From the NCBI GenBank assembly GCA_003224835.1, contig QHZX01000324.1, positions 1 to 7,417 of the forward strand: DNA of 7,417 nucleotides, read 5' to 3'. This document shows, one piece after another, positions 5,524-7,417 of the stretch. Origin of the DNA: Acidobacteriota bacterium (GTDB lineage Bacteria; Acidobacteriota; Terriglobia; Terriglobales; Acidobacteriaceae). A program made the position numbers and the translations under genes. Position 1 is the stretch's first letter; each line of letters opens with the position of its first letter. The notes beneath the pieces were generated by a model that made no database searches, was not told where the DNA came from, and saw only the letters and a list, made by a program, of their open reading frames with translations.

Positions 5524-7417
5524 TTACTGTGGCCGTACTTCCACAAGCAGATCCCCGCCGAATTCAATCGGTAAGTGTGCGCTATGTCCCGACACTGTCC
5601 CGTATTTTTTGCCAGTAACGTAGTCCACCACGCTGTAGTTGCGGTCTTCAAGGCCGCGCAATTCGACTGTTCCTTTCCACTGCTTGGCAAAAAAGGCGTA
5701 ATACATCGCCTGATCCTTGCGAATTGCATGAGTCTCCGGGACATCGAATCCAATGTCATAGAGCTGACCGAGGTATTTCCCTCTGGACAGCATTTTTTCT
5801 CGATAGATACGAAGCCACTTTTCAAATTCTTTTTCGCGCGCCGGAGTCAGATCGGATTTGCCGTGCTTTGTGACCAAAGACGGGAGGACAAACTGTGTGC
5901 CCACGACCCCTCCCACGCCGACAGTCGAGGCAAAGTCATTACCGCCATCGCTCAGTTCGACATGATCGCCGAAGAATGGAACGTTATCTCCCATTAGGGC
6001 CTTCAATGTTTTTCCCTTGGAACGAATCTGAAAAGAACTTTCCGGGTCGGACGCCACTGACATGTTGAAGTGGGGCATGGTGAAGAAAGAAAATGCTGTG
6101 CCGCAAGGGCAGAACTCCACCAGGGCGCCAGGCTTTACCGATTGTGCGGTTTGGTAAATCGCTTTGAAGAAATCCGGCAAGGCCTCGACCGACTCCTCTG
6201 GCTCTGCGTGATGGTGAGCAGGGTTGTAACAAGCCGGAACACCGTTCATGTCCTGGCCATCGAGCTTCAATCCATCAAATCCCCAGTCCACTAAGATTTT
6301 TTTGACCAGAGCCCTGTGATGCTCCACGACGCGTCGGTCCGCCGGGCACAAGTAATAAGAGTTCCACCAGGAAACTTTTCGCTTGGAACCGTCACGGTTC
6401 AACAACTCGTAGTCGGGATGCTCGCGCAGGAGTTCCGAGGTTGGTACAGCGCTCAGCGGCGACCACCAGAGCTGGGCCTTGAATCCTTCCTGGTGAATGC
6501 GATCCACCAAGGCTTTCATGTCAGCATCTCCGTGGGGGAATTTCTTGGGATCAAGTTGCCAGTCGCCAACATTGTTTTGCCAACCGTCATCGAGCGTAAC
6601 CCAGGTGAAACCCAGGCGCTTTACCGTCGGGAGCGAGTCATACACCTGCTGAGGCTGAACTTTTCGGCCGTATCCCCACGCGCACCAGATTGCACCGAAA
6701 GCGTCGTCAGGAGCTGTAGCCATCTGAAAACCTTGTTTCATCATGAAGCGCCGGTAGTCAGTGAGGGTGCGGAAATAGTCGCCCTGGTGGACTTCGACGA
6801 AGGTGCGAAAAGTATGGAAACTTTCGCCGGTGCTTAACGAAATGGCTTTGCGGAAACGTACAGCAATCCTGGCATGGGCAGGATCGGGCATCGACACAGG
6901 CAAGGAAACCAGCTTGGGGCGAAGCTCGACATGTCCCACAGCGATTCCGACATCATGGCGCCAGACATCGACGATCGGCGTGCCGCCGCCGTAGTCACTG
7001 GCATTCATGCCTTGATAATTCTCTTGCTGAAATTTTGCATGGAGGGGAAGAACCCAGTTGGGACGTTTCTCGTAAGAACCGCTTTGGTAGGACCAGAAAG
7101 CCGGCGAACCTGCACCTCGCCGTGCGTTCACGGTATACCCATTATTAGTCCAACTCTTGATCGCGAGCTTGGTTTTACCGGTATTTGTGTACTGAACATC
7201 AAAGAACGCCATTTCCGGAAAGTCGTCATAGATGGTGATAGTGACTTTCTTCGTTAACGTTCCCGCTTTCCCTTCGACAATGAGTTGAGTGCCCTCGCCA
7301 AAAGTATCTTTCGTGCGCTCCTGTTTTTGCGAGGTCAGGAAAAATCCAGTCCACGATCTGTCGGTGGTGGTCACAGTCTCAGAGGCAGTGAATGGCCCGA
7401 CTGCCGTCTCTTTGTTG
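5524..7417 (-). CDS. GH36-family alpha-galactosidase, N-terminus beyond the window
   Basis: This is a retaining alpha-galactosidase of family GH36 (melibiase type), which removes terminal alpha-galactose from oligosaccharides or side chains. The frame is open from the right edge through 630 residues to a TAA at 5526-5524. The GTG at 7374 is internal, because in-frame sequence NKETAVGPFTASE continues upstream without a stop. Numbering from that GTG, residues 1-215 are the N-terminal beta-sandwich. The barrel then shows WCAWGYGRK (230-238), VTLDDGWQ (259-266), GDWQLDPKKFPHG (270-282), QLWWSPLSA (301-309), nucleophile Asp372 in LKLDGQD (codon at 6259-6261), and acid/base candidate Asp443 in VASDPESSFQIRSK (6046-6048). 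The C-terminal beta domain ends at EVRPQ. All key positions look intact. An NPAHHHAEPEES stretch after the nucleophile is a lineage-like insertion. Export cannot be judged because the N-terminus is missing. It is probably an early gene of the minus-strand operon. Confidence 0.92.
   Translation of the reverse strand, partial: NKETAVGPFTASETVTTTDRSWTGFFLTSQKQERTKDTFGEGTQLIVEGKAGTLTKKVTITIYDDFPEMAFFDVQYTNTGKTKLAIKSWTNNGYTVNARRGAGSPAFWSYQSGSYEKRPNWVLPLHAKFQQENYQGMNASDYGGGTPIVDVWRHDVGIAVGHVELRPKLVSLPVSMPDPAHARIAVRFRKAISLSTGESFHTFRTFVEVHQGDYFRTLTDYRRFMMKQGFQMATAPDDAFGAIWCAWGYGRKVQPQQVYDSLPTVKRLGFTWVTLDDGWQNNVGDWQLDPKKFPHGDADMKALVDRIHQEGFKAQLWWSPLSAVPTSELLREHPDYELLNRDGSKRKVSWWNSYYLCPADRRVVEHHRALVKKILVDWGFDGLKLDGQDMNGVPACYNPAHHHAEPEESVEALPDFFKAIYQTAQSVKPGALVEFCPCGTAFSFFTMPHFNMSVASDPESSFQIRSKGKTLKALMGDNVPFFGDHVELSDGGNDFASTVGVGGVVGTQFVLPSLVTKHGKSDLTPAREKEFEKWLRIYREKMLSRGKYLGQLYDIGFDVPETHAIRKDQAMYYAFFAKQWKGTVELRGLEDRNYSVVDYVTGKKYGTVSGHSAHLPIEFGGDLLVEVRPQ

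Noticed and set aside
7372..7374. GTG at 7374-7372 as the start of the GH36 protein
   Set aside because: The frame stays open and protein-like (NKETAVGPFTASE) to the window edge, and family members have more beta-sandwich upstream, so the gene is cut by the window.

Overview
The window looks like a carbohydrate-degradation locus from a soil-type bacterium. The moderate GC content, several exported sugar-active enzymes, Tat-type signal peptides and the flavour of the glycoside hydrolases suggest Acidobacteriota. That assignment is inference from recalled protein families, not a search result.

Layout. At the left edge, on the minus strand, is the N-terminal 183 residues of a classical short-chain dehydrogenase/reductase (1-549, running off the edge). 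A 481-base divergent intergenic region follows (550-1030). It carries a 31-base imperfect direct repeat and an 11-base inverted repeat, and no convincing gene. On the plus strand, 1031-2314 encodes a secreted GH27 alpha-galactosidase-like protein whose C-terminal beta-sandwich is damaged. Converging on it from the right is a minus-strand series that looks like an operon: a GH36 alpha-galactosidase (5524-7417, start beyond the window), a Tat-exported metal-dependent amidohydrolase (4307-5479), a wrecked and truncated parallel beta-helix gene (about 4283-3845), and a Tat-type TIM-barrel, glycoside-hydrolase-like gene (3844-2348) interrupted by an in-frame TGA. The spacings are 44 and 23 bases, and the last junction is a fused reading frame.

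Function. Two unrelated alpha-galactosidase families, a beta-helix (polysaccharide lyase/hydrolase-like) protein, a TIM-barrel protein and an amidohydrolase would together fit removal of alpha-galactosyl side groups from a plant or microbial glycan, followed by processing of the released product. The actual substrate cannot be read from the sequence.

The most striking property is a cluster of lesions in the central 2.1 kb (about 2.2-4.3 kb). It holds a deletion plus frameshift in the GH27 3' end, a Trp-to-stop candidate and a damaged twin-arginine motif in the TIM-barrel gene, two apparent one-base deletions and a large 3' truncation in the beta-helix gene. The flanking amidohydrolase and GH36 frames, about 3 kb, are clean. 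This is best read as local gene decay of part of a glycan-utilisation cluster. I see no convincing undescribed defence system, mobile element, CRISPR array or RNA gene.
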